Notes: a model not told the origin generated them from the letters alone. Shown: positions 8,838 to 17,232, numbered from the stretch's first letter. The stretch is DNA of 64,000 nucleotides from Mesorhizobium sp. B4-1-3 (GCF_006439355.1 NZ_VFTG01000003.1:248001-312000); one strand, 5' to 3'. A program made the numbers and translations.

Positions 8838-9398
8838 ATGGGACTTCGAATGCTGCGACTTGTTCTGGCGCTTTTTCTCCTGGCTGTTCCGAGCCTAGCC
8901 CACGCCACCGATGCCGGCTGGGCGCTGCTGCGCGACGGCGGCCATGTCGTGCTGCTTCGCCACGCCTTCGTCACCGGGGCGACCGACCCGGCCAATTTCG
9001 ACATCGGCAATTGCGCCACGCAGCTCAATCTGTCCGAGCGCGGCAAGCAGCAGGCAAGCCGCATCGGCGCGCTGTTCGCGGCCCGCGCAGCACCCATCGA
9101 TCACGTGCTCTCCAGCCGCTACTGCCGCTGCCTCGACACCGCCCGCATTGCATTCGAATCCGAGCCGCGGCCCTTCGCGCCGCTCGACCTGCTCAGGACC
9201 GACCCGTCCGAAAAGGCAGCGCAGATGACCGCGATCATGCAGGAGATCCGCGGCTATTCCGGCTCCGACAACCTCGTGCTGGTCACGCATCTCGAAAACA
9301 TCGAGGCGCTCACCGGCGTCGCGCCGCGCGAGGGCGAAGCCGTGGTCGTGGCGCCGGAAGGCGACGGTCTCAAGGTGCTCGGGCGGGTCACCTTCTAA
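8838..9398 (+). CDS. Secreted histidine phosphatase family protein
   Basis: The 186-residue protein has an N-terminal signal peptide (LRLVLALFLLAVPSLAHA) and then a phosphoglycerate mutase-like fold. The catalytic histidine motif appears as LLRHAFVTG, with alanine in place of the usual glycine of RHG; the second arginine is in SRYCRCLDTA and the second histidine in VLVTHLENI. The protein should be periplasmic and act on an unknown phosphate ester. The start at 8838 was chosen as the first ATG that yields an intact signal peptide; 8850 is also possible. Confidence 0.8.
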   Translation: MGLRMLRLVLALFLLAVPSLAHATDAGWALLRDGGHVVLLRHAFVTGATDPANFDIGNCATQLNLSERGKQQASRIGALFAARAAPIDHVLSSRYCRCLDTARIAFESEPRPFAPLDLLRTDPSEKAAQMTAIMQEIRGYSGSDNLVLVTHLENIEALTGVAPREGEAVVVAPEGDGLKVLGRVTF

Positions 9399-9470
9399 GG
9401 CGTCGCGCCGGCCAATGTTGCCGAAATGCAACTCCCGGAAGAAGCCGTAAGTCCGCCGCGACAATGCCGC

Positions 9471-9499
9471 TTGCGACAACCCGTCGCAGGGTCTATAGG
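9471..9499 (+). promoter_or_regulatory. Sigma-70 type promoter for the tRNA-like genes
   Basis: TTGCGA at 9471-9476 and TATAGG at 9494-9499 are separated by exactly 17 bases. The only downstream genes are the two tRNA-like genes, the first beginning about 110 bases further on. Spacing and hexamers agree with a housekeeping promoter, so these tRNA-like genes are likely transcribed. Confidence 0.6.
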
Positions 9500-9610
9500 C
9501 GCGCTCCCGGTCACGAAAACCGAAGCGAGCACAACGGTTGGAGCTTCTGCCTCCGCCCGCGCAAGCGGCTCTGCCGCGCTGTGTACGGCGCCGTTTCGGG
9601 TGTTGGGATC

Positions 9611-9685
9611 GCCGATGTAGCTCAGAGGTTAGAGCGCCGGATTTGGGTCCGGAGGTCGAGGGTTCGAGTCCCTTCATCAGCACCA
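9611..9685 (+). tRNA. tRNA-like gene 1, six-base anticodon loop (identity undetermined; Pro-UGG-like)
   Basis: A 75-base cloverleaf can be drawn. Acceptor GCCGATG pairs with CATCAGC with one C-A mismatch, the D arm is GCTC/GAGC with GG in its loop, the anticodon stem is CCGGA/TCCGG, the T arm is GAGGG/CCCTT with loop TTCGAGT, and the gene ends in an encoded CCA. The anticodon loop is only TTTGGG, six bases instead of seven. If base 38 is the missing one the anticodon is UGG (proline); other alignments give UUG. All invariant body bases appear intact. The identity is therefore uncertain, and decoding, if any, would be non-standard. Confidence 0.6.
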
Positions 9686-9754
9686 CGGATAGCTCAGCGG
9701 GTAGAGCATCAGATTGTAATCTGACTGTCGAAGGTTCGATTCCTTCTCCAACGG
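9683..9754 (+). tRNA. tRNA-like gene 2, six-base anticodon loop and half-paired acceptor (Thr-UGU-like)
   Basis: The second cloverleaf starts in the CCA of the first. The D arm is GCTC/GAGC, the anticodon stem TCAGA/TCTGA closes a six-base loop TTGTAA, and the T arm GAAGG/CCTTC carries loop TTCGATT. These three arms are perfect. The acceptor pairs at only four of seven positions and no CCA is encoded. If base 32 is missing, the anticodon reads UGU (threonine); if base 38 is missing, it reads GUA. It could be a degenerating tRNA, a tRNA processed in an unusual way, or a structural tRNA-like RNA. Confidence 0.5.
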
Positions 9755-10118
9755 CCTGATAAGCCGACACCTTCAGGTGGTGTTATCCAAAACGGTCCGG
9801 GGACCGGAATGCGAGGACTTCACGGACGGCAGGGCTTCGGCCTCGCCGGGCGGCGACGTCCTGCGCCATCGGCTCGCGGCCAGGCCCGCGGTGACGATCA
9901 AGGCGCGGCGCGGCCGGCAAGGGAAGCTTCGGCTTCCGGCGCCCGCTTCCCCGCCCCGCGATCCGCTCCCGAAGGCCCGCTGCGGATCGATGCCACCGGT
10001 CCCCGGATCATTCGTGCCCAGGACATGAAGTACGACGACGTGAAACGAGAAACGAAAAGGATGATCGACGCATGACGTGACGCCTCGCACGGGGCCATGC
10101 CCGACAGGAGTGAAGACA
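9755..10118. other. Intergenic stretch between tRNA-like genes and slipin gene
   Basis: About 365 GC-rich bases with no convincing gene. A small imperfect hairpin (ACACC/GGTGT) lies at 9767-9783 just after the tRNA-like genes, without a T tract. A 16-codon frame starting MKYDDVKRETK at 10025 ends just before the slipin leader; it is too short to support. The AGGAG site at 10106-10110 belongs to the slipin gene. Confidence 0.5.
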
Positions 10119-11279
10119 ATGAAGACCATTCTCGAAAAGGCTCTTGGACGCGAGCGCGTCCTCGTGAAGGAAAATGAGCGTGCCGTCGCCCTCTACAAGG
10201 GCGAGATCCAGGCGATCCTGATGCCGGGCGAGCATTGGCTCGCCAACCGGCGCGGAAACCTGGAGATATCCAGGCACGACCTGAAGAACCCGGAATTCGT
10301 TTCGGCTTACGAGAAGGCGTTGTTCGACAAGCTCCCGGATGTGGCCGCGCGTCACTTCACCGTCGTCCGCACCGGGCGCACGGACGTCGCCGTCATTGAG
10401 CGCGACGGCGCCTTGCATGCCGTGCTTACCCCGGATCGCAAGCTCGTGCTGTGGACGGATGCCGGCCCGTGGAAGGTGACGTCCGTCGACACGGCGGCCG
10501 ATCTCGCCGTCGATCCGGCCTTGATGTGCCGGATCGGCCAGGCCCGGAAGACGGAACACGTGTTCCTGCATCTGGTCGTGGACGGCCAGGTCGGCTTGCT
10601 GTTCGTGGATGGCGTCTACACCCGCACACTTGCCGCGGGCGTGCATGCCTTCTGGAATGTCGGGCGCATGGTCCAGGTGAAGGTCGTCGACATCAAGCGC
10701 CAGTCGCTCGATGTCGCCGGGCAGGAAGTACTGACCAAGGATCGCGTGACGATCCGCGTCAACATCGCCGCCGAATACCGGGTCGTCGATCCGGTGACGG
10801 CGGTGAGCACGGTGAAGGACTTCTCGGAAGCCCTCTACCGCGCCCTGCAGTATGCCTTCCGCAAGACGCTTGGCGCGCTAACGCTCGACCAGATCCTCGA
10901 CAAGAAGGTGACGGTCGACGAGGACGCGGCGGCCAAGGTGCGCGACGACATGGCCGCGATCGGCGTCGAGGTCAGCGACATCGCTCTCAAGGATGTGATC
11001 CTGCCGGGCGACATGCGCGAGATCCTCAACCAGGTGGTTTCGGCCGAGAAGCAGGCCGAGGCCAACGTCATCCGCCGCCGCGAGGAGACGAACGCCACGC
11101 GTTCGCTGCTCAACACGGCCAAGGTGATGGCTGAGAACCCGGTGGTGCTGCGGCTGAAGGAGCTCGAGGCTCTCGAAACCATCGCCGGCAAGGTCGAGCG
11201 GCTCACCGTCCACACGGGACGGGCGGGCTGCTCAACGATCTGGTCAAGCTCCGTGAATAGCGGGACTGACACAGCGTGA
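10119..11279 (+). CDS. Slipin / SPFH (band 7) family membrane protein with shifted C-terminus
   Basis: The start at ATG 10119 is set by a good AGGAG site and gives [20 protein letters not shown]. The protein has the bacterial slipin pattern: a short N-terminal domain, the SPFH domain around [27 protein letters not shown], and a helical region with [21 protein letters not shown] proteins assemble on membranes. After about residue 366 the frame reads [13 protein letters not shown] and stops at 11279. The -1 frame over the same bases instead reads [11 protein letters not shown] and stops at 11260, the kind of ending expected for this family. A one-base deletion, a sequencing slip in ACGGGACGGGCGGG, or frameshifting would explain this. 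Confidence 0.82.
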   Translation: MKTILEKALGRERVLVKENERAVALYKGEIQAILMPGEHWLANRRGNLEISRHDLKNPEFVSAYEKALFDKLPDVAARHFTVVRTGRTDVAVIERDGALHAVLTPDRKLVLWTDAGPWKVTSVDTAADLAVDPALMCRIGQARKTEHVFLHLVVDGQVGLLFVDGVYTRTLAAGVHAFWNVGRMVQVKVVDIKRQSLDVAGQEVLTKDRVTIRVNIAAEYRVVDPVTAVSTVKDFSEALYRALQYAFRKTLGALTLDQILDKKVTVDEDAAAKVRDDMAAIGVEVSDIALKDVILPGDMREILNQVVSAEKQAEANVIRRREETNATRSLLNTAKVMAENPVVLRLKELEALETIAGKVERLTVHTGRAGCSTIWSSSVNSGTDTA

Positions 11280-11287
11280 AATGGAAA

Positions 11288-11316
11288 GGGCCGCTGGTTC
11301 GACCGGCGGCCCTTCT
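11288..11316 (+). terminator. Terminator hairpin after the slipin gene
   Basis: GGGCCGC (11288-11294) pairs with GCGGCCC (11306-11312) around an eleven-base loop and is followed by TTCTTGCGTTTT. It lies just after both possible slipin stop codons. Confidence 0.65.
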
Positions 11317-11443
11317 TGCGTTTTGCCAACCCCTACCCATCTGCCGCCGGCGCATCAGGCCTTTTCCTGCCGGGAAAAACCGATTAGACAGCGCCCAAAC
11401 GAAGATGCGGACAGATTCCGCCCGCAACCCGAAGGAAGAGCCC

Positions 11444-11725
11444 TTGTCCACCACGTTCGAGAAAGTCGCCAAGATCATTGCCGACACCAGCGAGATCGAT
11501 ATCGACACCATCACGCCCGAGAGCCACACCATCGACGATCTCGGCATCGACAGCCTCGATTTCCTCGATATCGTCTTCGCCATCGACAAGGAATTCGGCA
11601 TCAAGGTGCCGCTCGAGAAGTGGACGCAGGAAGTCAATGACGGCAAGGCTTCGACCGACGATTATTTCGTCATGAAGAACCTGTGCGCCAAGATCGACGC
11701 TCTGGTCGCGGCCAAGAACGCCTGA
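11444..11725 (+). CDS. acpXL: Acyl carrier protein AcpXL for very-long-chain lipid A acyl group
   Basis: The 93-residue acidic protein starts at TTG 11444 ([20 protein letters not shown]); GGAAGAG lies just before it, and an ATG 13 codons upstream (11405) has no better support. The phosphopantetheine serine is in [13 protein letters not shown]. The insertion-containing C-terminal half ([12 protein letters not shown]) separates AcpXL from housekeeping AcpP. AcpXL carries the growing 27-hydroxyoctacosanoic-type chain that LpxXL transfers to lipid A in Rhizobiales. It heads a cluster of two ketosynthases, a dehydrogenase and the acyltransferase, all on the same strand. Confidence 0.93.
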   Translation: MSTTFEKVAKIIADTSEIDIDTITPESHTIDDLGIDSLDFLDIVFAIDKEFGIKVPLEKWTQEVNDGKASTDDYFVMKNLCAKIDALVAAKNA

Positions 11726-11792
11726 TGTCCGCAGAGCGCGCGAACTTGACGCGCTCGGCGCGTGACCCCGGCATCGATTTTCGGAAGGGGTC

Positions 11793-13022
11793 ATGCGCAA
11801 GATCAAAAAGCCGCCTGACCCGCAACAGCCACCCATGAGTTCCCACGACGTCGTCATCACCGGCATCGGCCTTGTCTCCTCATTGGGAGAAGGCCCCGAC
11901 GCGCACTGGCAGAAGCTGACGCAGCCCGGTTTCCAGCCGGTGCTCGATGCGGCGCGCTTCGCGCCCTATACCATCCATCCCCTGCCCGAGATCGACTGGA
12001 ACCTGCAGATCGCCAAGCGCGGCGACCAGCGCCAGATGGAAACCTGGCAGCGTCTCGGCACCTATGCCGCCGGCCTGGCGCTGGATGACGCCGGCATCAA
12101 GGGCGATGACGAGCTTTGCGCCACCATGGACATGGTCGTGGCGGCCGGCGGCGGCGAGCGCGACGAAGCCGTCGATGCCACCATCCTTGCCGCCTCCGAG
12201 AGTCGCAACGACCGCGACGTGCTGCTCAACGAGAAGCTGACGACGGAACTGCGGCCGACTTTGTTCCTGGCCCAGCTCTCCAACCTGCTTGCCGGCAACA
12301 TCTCGATTGTCCACAAGGTCACCGGTTCCTCCCGCACCTTCATGGGCGAGGAAGGTGCCGGCGTCTCGGCCGTCGAGACGGCGACCGCGCGCATCCGCTC
12401 GGGACAGTCGACCCATGTTCTGGTCGGCGGCGCCTTCCAGACCGAGCATTCCGACATGCTGCTCGGCTACGAGCTTGCCGGCTACCTGCATCGCGGACGG
12501 TGGAAGCCGGTCTGGCAGCGCCAGGGCTCCGAAGGCGGCGGCGTGGTGACGGGCTCCGGCGGCGCCTTCCTGGTGCTCGAACAGCGCGAGCACGCAAGGA
12601 ATCGCGGTCGCAAGATCTACGCCGAACTCGGCCCCGTTATCTCTGGCCGCGCCAGGCGCCGGCAAGGCGAGTTGAATTCAGAGATTGCCGCGCTGTTGAA
12701 GCAGGCCCACCTTCCCGATGGCGAACTGCTGACGATTTCCGCCGCCTCCGGCGCCCACGCCGCCACCGCGGCCGAAAAAGCGGTGCTCGACGCCAACCCG
12801 GCTTTGGCCGTGCGAGCCTTCTCGACGCTGACCGGCCATATGAAGGAAGCGCAGTTCCCCTTCGCGGTCGCGCTCGCGGCGCTCGCCGTCGACCGCAAGG
12901 CCGGTTATCCAGTCTTCGATGCCACGGCGGAGCGCCCATTCGAAGGCGCCCCCAATTCCGTCCTTGCAACCGCGATCGGCTATCACCAATTCGAGGGCCT
13001 GGGGCTGATCAAGGCCGCTTAG
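11793..13022 (+). CDS. fabF2XL: Ketosynthase-like protein FabF2XL lacking the catalytic cysteine
   Basis: This 409-residue protein has the thiolase fold of beta-ketoacyl-ACP synthases (HDVVITGIGLVSSLGEG at the start, FSTLTGHMKEAQFPFAVALA late). The nucleophile region that is normally TACASG reads KVTGSSRTFMGEEGAG, so the cysteine is replaced by serine 179/180. It probably does not condense on its own and may pair with the neighbouring intact ketosynthase in the way a chain-length factor does; that pairing is inferred. The start at 11793 has a GGAAGGGG site; an internal ATG at 11835 has none. The usual fabZXL is not found between acpXL and this gene. Confidence 0.85.
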   Translation: MRKIKKPPDPQQPPMSSHDVVITGIGLVSSLGEGPDAHWQKLTQPGFQPVLDAARFAPYTIHPLPEIDWNLQIAKRGDQRQMETWQRLGTYAAGLALDDAGIKGDDELCATMDMVVAAGGGERDEAVDATILAASESRNDRDVLLNEKLTTELRPTLFLAQLSNLLAGNISIVHKVTGSSRTFMGEEGAGVSAVETATARIRSGQSTHVLVGGAFQTEHSDMLLGYELAGYLHRGRWKPVWQRQGSEGGGVVTGSGGAFLVLEQREHARNRGRKIYAELGPVISGRARRRQGELNSEIAALLKQAHLPDGELLTISAASGAHAATAAEKAVLDANPALAVRAFSTLTGHMKEAQFPFAVALAALAVDRKAGYPVFDATAERPFEGAPNSVLATAIGYHQFEGLGLIKAA

Positions 13023-13023
13023 A

Positions 13024-13080
13024 TCGGGTTTTCCGCAATTCCGGGCGGAAAACCGCTACACACTTTTCCTGGAATTGCTC
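13024..13080. repeat. Dispersed palindromic repeat, family B copy 1
   Basis: GGTTTTCCGC (13027-13036) pairs with GCGGAAAACC (13045-13054). Positions 13034-13056 match 40715-40737 in inverted orientation over 23 of 23 bases. The element lies between the two ketosynthase genes. Confidence 0.7.
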
Positions 13081-13100
13081 GATTACGAGGCAGACAAAGC

Positions 13101-14372
13101 ATGGCCAATCTTCGCGATCACATGGGCAGGCCGATCGTCGCGGTGACCGGCATCGGCGTGGTGACGTCGCTGGGTGTCGGCAAAAAGGACAACTGGGCGG
13201 CGCTGACCTCGGGCAAATCCGGCATCCATCCGATCACCCGCTTTTCCGTCGATCACCTCAACACCCGCATCTCCGGCATGGTCGACTTCCTGCCGTCGAG
13301 TTCGAAGGGCGCCAGCCACCTCACTTACGAACTGGCCGAGACGGCGGCCCAGGAGGCCGTCTCGGAAGCAGGCCTCGATTCCGGCGATTTTGGCGGCCCG
13401 CTGTTTTTGGCCTCGCCGCCGGTCGAGCTTGACTGGGCCGACCGCTTCTCGCTCTATAATTCCGACAAGGATGAGGCAGGCGCCGAAAGGCTGCTGAGAG
13501 TCGCGCGCGGGCTGAAGGAGCTCGACATCTTCGAGACCACGCAGTTCGGCTCGATCGCCGACCGGCTGGCCGACCGCTTCGGCACGCGCGGCCTGCCGAT
13601 CACGCTGTCCACCGCCTGCGCCTCCGGCGCCACCGCCATCCAGCTCGGCGTGGAGGCCATCCGGCGCGGCGAGTGCGATAAGGCGCTGTCGATCGGCGCC
13701 GACGGTTCGGCCACCGCGGAGGCACTGATCCGCTTCTCGCTGCTGTCGGCGCTCTCCACCCATAACGACATCCCGGAGAAGGCGTCAAAACCCTTCTCCA
13801 AGGACCGCGACGGTTTTGTCCTGGCCGAAGGTTCCGGCGCGCTGGTGCTGGAATCGCTGGAGGCCGCCCTTGCCCGCGGCGCGACCATCCTCGGCATCAT
13901 GCGCGGCTGCGGCGAAAAGGCCGACGATTTCCACCGCACCCGCTCCAAGCCTGACGGCTCGCCGGCGATCGCGGCCGTGCGCGCCGCCCTTGCCGATGCG
14001 GGCCTCGGCGAAGACGAGATCGACTACGTCAACGCGCATGGCACCTCGACGCCCGAAAACGACAAAATGGAGCATTTGTCGCTGTCCACCGTCTTCGGCG
14101 AGCGCATCGGCTCGATGCCGATCTCCTCGAACAAGTCGATGATCGGCCACACCCTGTCCGCCGCCGGCGCGGTGGAGGCCGCCTTCTCATTGATGACCAT
14201 GCGCGAAAGCGTCATCCCGCCGACCATCAATTACGACAATCCCGATCCGGCGATTGTCCTCGACGTGGTGCCGAACAAGAAGCGCAACGCCGAGGTCGGC
14301 ACCGTCTTGTCTAACTCCTTCGGCTTCGGCGGCCAGAACACCTGCCTTGTCATGGCGCGGGAACCGGTCTAA
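13101..14372 (+). CDS. fabF1XL: Beta-ketoacyl-ACP synthase FabF1XL
   Basis: The 423-residue enzyme is a complete ketosynthase. The active-site cysteine lies in TLSTACASGATAIQLG, the first histidine in NAHGTSTPENDKMEH and the second in NKSMIGHTLSAAGAVEA, with the C-terminal glycine-rich loop NSFGFGGQNT. It catalyses the condensing step in elongation of the very-long-chain acyl group on AcpXL. It follows the cysteine-less ketosynthase after a short palindromic repeat, and the two may form a heterodimer. Confidence 0.92.
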   Translation: MANLRDHMGRPIVAVTGIGVVTSLGVGKKDNWAALTSGKSGIHPITRFSVDHLNTRISGMVDFLPSSSKGASHLTYELAETAAQEAVSEAGLDSGDFGGPLFLASPPVELDWADRFSLYNSDKDEAGAERLLRVARGLKELDIFETTQFGSIADRLADRFGTRGLPITLSTACASGATAIQLGVEAIRRGECDKALSIGADGSATAEALIRFSLLSALSTHNDIPEKASKPFSKDRDGFVLAEGSGALVLESLEAALARGATILGIMRGCGEKADDFHRTRSKPDGSPAIAAVRAALADAGLGEDEIDYVNAHGTSTPENDKMEHLSLSTVFGERIGSMPISSNKSMIGHTLSAAGAVEAAFSLMTMRESVIPPTINYDNPDPAIVLDVVPNKKRNAEVGTVLSNSFGFGGQNTCLVMAREPV

Positions 14373-14389
14373 GCGGACTTTTTCCGCCA

Positions 14390-14468
14390 ATGCATGTCGC
14401 GCAAAGGTGAAATCGGTTTTGCGACAACGACATGCATAAACAAAGAAACTAAGGCGCAACGCGCTTTA
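14390..14468. repeat. Dispersed palindromic repeat, family A copy 1
   Basis: ATGCATGTCG (14390-14399) pairs with CGACATGCAT (14428-14437), with an inner CGCAAA/TTTGCG pair. A second hairpin, AAGGCGC/GCGCTTT, follows. The same CGACATGCAT plus AAGCGC hairpin arrangement recurs at 48898-48946. Confidence 0.65.
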
Positions 14469-14489
14469 GAGCAGAACCTGACAGGCCCT

Positions 14490-15518
14490 ATGCGCGCACT
14501 GCAACTTATCGAGGATCGCCGTCTCGAAACGGTGGACCTGCCGCCTCCCCCGCCGCCTTCCTTGGGCGAAGTGACGCTGCGCATCAAGGCGGTGGCGCTC
14601 AACCATATCGACGTCTGGGGCTGGCGCGGCATGGCCTTCGCCAAGCGCAAGCTGCCGCTGGTCGTCGGCGCCGAGGCCGCTGGCGAGGTCGAGGCGGTGG
14701 GCCCCGGCGTCTCCAACCTGCTGCCGGGACAGTTGGTATCGATCTACGGCGCGCGCACCTGCGGGTTGTGCCGCGCCTGTCGCGAAGGTCGCGACAATCT
14801 CTGCGAGCATGTCTCTGGCGTGCACGGCTTCCATCTCGACGGCTTCGCGCAGGAAAAGATCAACCTGCCGGCCCGCCTCCTGGTACCCGCTCCGCCTGGC
14901 GTCACCGAGATCGGCGCCGCGGTCGCGCCCGTCACCTTCGGCACCGTCGAGCATATGCTGTTCGACAATGCCAAGCTGGAACCCGGCGAAACCATTCTCG
15001 TCCATGCCGGTGGTTCCGGCATCGGCACCGCCGCCATCCAGCTGGCCAAGAAGATGGGCTGCACGGTCATCACCACGGTCGGCTCGAACGACAAGATCGA
15101 CAAGGCCAAGGCGCTTGGCGCCGACCACGTCATCAACTACCGTGAGGACCGTTTCGAAGGCGTCGTGCGCAAGCTGACGAAGAAGAAGGGCGTCGACGTC
15201 GTTTTCGAGCATGTCGGCGCCGACACATTCGCCGGCTCGATGCTGTCTCTGAAGCGTGGCGGCCGCCTCGTCACCTGCGGCTCGACCTCGGGCGTGTCGA
15301 CGCAGGTCAATCTCATGCAGCTCTTCCAGCAGCAGCTGAAGCTGCTCGGCTCCTTCGGCTGCCGCATGGAGAACATGGCCAACGCCATGCAGAAGATGGC
15401 CGCCGGCCTCGTCGCCCCCGTTATCGATACCGAGGTGGGCTTCGACGACATCGATGCCGCGCTGAAGCGCATGGAAGGCCGGGACGTCTTCGGCAAGATC
15501 ATCCTTCGCGTTTCCTAA
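14490..15518 (+). CDS. Zinc-type alcohol dehydrogenase of the AcpXL cluster
   Basis: The 342-residue medium-chain dehydrogenase/reductase starts MRALQLIEDRRLETV. A structural zinc site is visible as CGLCRACREGRDNLCEH, and the Rossmann motif is VHAGGSGIGTAAIQLA. A dehydrogenase of this type stands between fabF1XL and lpxXL in other rhizobia and is thought to act in building the very-long-chain acyl group, perhaps as the enoyl reductase or in hydroxyl formation; the exact step is not established. The upstream part of the open frame (14394-14489) lies in a repeat and is not coding. Confidence 0.85.
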   Translation: MRALQLIEDRRLETVDLPPPPPPSLGEVTLRIKAVALNHIDVWGWRGMAFAKRKLPLVVGAEAAGEVEAVGPGVSNLLPGQLVSIYGARTCGLCRACREGRDNLCEHVSGVHGFHLDGFAQEKINLPARLLVPAPPGVTEIGAAVAPVTFGTVEHMLFDNAKLEPGETILVHAGGSGIGTAAIQLAKKMGCTVITTVGSNDKIDKAKALGADHVINYREDRFEGVVRKLTKKKGVDVVFEHVGADTFAGSMLSLKRGGRLVTCGSTSGVSTQVNLMQLFQQQLKLLGSFGCRMENMANAMQKMAAGLVAPVIDTEVGFDDIDAALKRMEGRDVFGKIILRVS

Positions 15519-15539
15519 ACGCAGTTCCAGGAAAGGCGG

Positions 15540-16532
15540 ATGGTCGGCACGGTGTTCAGGAAAGCCCGCCGGGACTTCATGTTCCGCTACGGCCGGCGAC
15601 TGCGCCAGTTGGAGCACTGGCTGGTCGCCAAGCTTGCCGTCGTCTTGCTCTCGCTGCTGCGCCTGTTGCCACCCGACAGCGCGCTCAACTTCGCCGACCG
15701 CACTGCCCGCCGCGTCGGTCCGCTGGTGGGGCGCCATCGCGTTGCGGTCAACAATCTGCGCCTTGCCTATCCGCAAAAGAGCGACGCCGAGATCGAAGCC
15801 ATCGCGCGCGACATGTGGGGCAACATGGCGCGCCTCGCGGCCGAATACATCTTCCTCGACGCGTTGTTCGACTTCGACCCGGACGCTTCGAAGCCGGGCC
15901 GGGTCGAGGTGCGCGGCATCGAGCATTTCGTCGAGATCGCCGGCGAGAGGAAGCCGCACATCCTGTTCACCGGCCATCTCGGCAATTTCGAGCTGCTGCC
16001 GGTGGCCGCCGCCACGTTCGGCATGAACATCACGGCGCTGTTCCGCCCGCCGAACAATCCTTATCTTGCTGACTACATCCATTCGACGCGCCGCTCCTCG
16101 ATGGGCGCCTTGCTGCCCTCCGCCGCCGGTGCGTCCTTCGCCCTCGCCGCCATCCTGGAAAAGGGCGGCAATATCGGCGTGCTGGTCGACCAGAAATTCT
16201 CGGGCGGCGTGGACACGACTTTCTTCGGCCGTCCATGCCAGACCAATCCGATGCTTGGCATGCTCGCCCGCCACTATGACTGCGATGTCTACCCCGCCCG
16301 CTGCGTCAGGCTGCCGGGCAACCGCTTCCGCCTGGAGATCGAGGACAAGCTGACCTTGCCGCGCACCAGCGACGGCAGCGTCGACGTCGATGCGGCCACC
16401 CAGCTTCTCACCGACGTGGTCGAGCGCTGGGTGCGCGAGGATCCCGGCCAGTGGATGTGGTTCCACAAGCGCTGGGAAATCAGCGGCCGCCGCCGCAAGC
16501 GCATAAAGGCGAAGGCGGCAGCCGGCCAGTAA
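15540..16532 (+). CDS. lpxXL: Lipid A very-long-chain acyltransferase LpxXL
   Basis: The 330-residue LpxL-type acyltransferase has an N-terminal membrane segment (LVAKLAVVLLSLLRLLPP), the catalytic HX4E motif as GHLGNFE near residue 143, and the conserved VLVDQKFSGGVDTTFFGRP and WMWFHKRWE. It acts at the inner-membrane cytoplasmic face and transfers the AcpXL-bound acyl chain to lipid A. It ends the acpXL cluster 21 bases after the dehydrogenase. The C-terminus is basic (RRRKRIKAKAAA). The next gene is on the opposite strand. Confidence 0.92.
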   Translation: MVGTVFRKARRDFMFRYGRRLRQLEHWLVAKLAVVLLSLLRLLPPDSALNFADRTARRVGPLVGRHRVAVNNLRLAYPQKSDAEIEAIARDMWGNMARLAAEYIFLDALFDFDPDASKPGRVEVRGIEHFVEIAGERKPHILFTGHLGNFELLPVAAATFGMNITALFRPPNNPYLADYIHSTRRSSMGALLPSAAGASFALAAILEKGGNIGVLVDQKFSGGVDTTFFGRPCQTNPMLGMLARHYDCDVYPARCVRLPGNRFRLEIEDKLTLPRTSDGSVDVDAATQLLTDVVERWVREDPGQWMWFHKRWEISGRRRKRIKAKAAAGQ

Positions 16533-16539
16533 TCGGCTT

Positions 16540-16971
16540 TCAGTTGGTGACGACGATGCGCGTGTTGCCGAAGCCGATTTCCTTGACCATCGTATAGAAG
16601 GTCGCGGCGTTGGCCGGATGCAGGCGCACGCAGCCATGCGAGGCCGGGCGCCCGAGATTTCTCACCGCCCCGGTGCCGTGAATGGCATAGCCGCCATGGA
16701 AGAACACCGAATAGGGCATCGGCGAGTTATCGTATTTGCGCGAGTACCACATCCGGGCGGTCCGTTGCGGCCGGTAGCTGCCGCGCGGCGTGAAATAGCC
16801 CTTGCGCGCGGTCGACACGCTCCAGCGGTAAACCACCTGGCCGTATTTGCTGACGGTCATGGTCTGCGACGAGACGTCGATATTAGCCACCAGCGTGGCC
16901 GCCCGGCTTGCGATGGACATGCCGAACAACGCGGTTGCCAGCACGGTTGCCATGAGAACGAACTTTTTCAT
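16540..16971 (-). CDS. Secreted L,D-transpeptidase (YkuD domain)
   Basis: The 143-residue protein has a signal peptide (MKKFVLMATVLATALFGMSIA) and one YkuD domain with the motif pair HGTGAVRN and SHGCVRLHPANA, the cysteine of SHGC being the nucleophile. Such enzymes make 3-3 peptidoglycan cross-links or attach proteins to the wall in the periplasm. An AAGGGG site precedes the start. It converges on lpxXL with only seven bases between the stops. Minimal-size YkuD proteins of this kind are numerous in Rhizobiales. Confidence 0.88.
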   Translation of the reverse strand: MKKFVLMATVLATALFGMSIASRAATLVANIDVSSQTMTVSKYGQVVYRWSVSTARKGYFTPRGSYRPQRTARMWYSRKYDNSPMPYSVFFHGGYAIHGTGAVRNLGRPASHGCVRLHPANAATFYTMVKEIGFGNTRIVVTN

Positions 16972-17232
16972 GCGGTCAAACCCCTTGATTGCCCCCTGCC
17001 ATCCACGCGGTTTTCCATCTTTTTGCCGGCAGGTGCGTTAAGTACCACACACTCGTTGACGAATCCGCCAATCCAATGCGGCGAATTTGAATGATTTTCC
17101 CGGTATGGTTGCCGCCGCGACACGCACCCTCTGGAGTTTAGGCAGGGGGCGTTGGGCCATGTCTGGATCGTCGTCTGGCAATGAGCGACTGGTTGCTTGC
17201 AAAAGTGCCGGGATCCTTCTTCAATCCACCCG

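Noticed and set aside
9809-10075. 88-codon frame between the tRNA-like genes and the slipin gene
   Set aside because: The composition is arginine/proline/alanine-rich without SD or recognisable motif. The final MKYDDVKRETKRMIDA could be a short leader peptide, but there is no support.
9400-11330. Genomic island inserted at the tRNA-like genes
   Set aside because: No integrase, no direct repeat of a tRNA 3' end and no abrupt base-composition change was seen.
14490-15518. AcuI-like acryloyl-CoA reductase that would complete a DMSP pathway
   Set aside because: The dehydrogenase is embedded in the acpXL-lpxXL cluster and has a structural zinc site, so a lipid A role is more likely.
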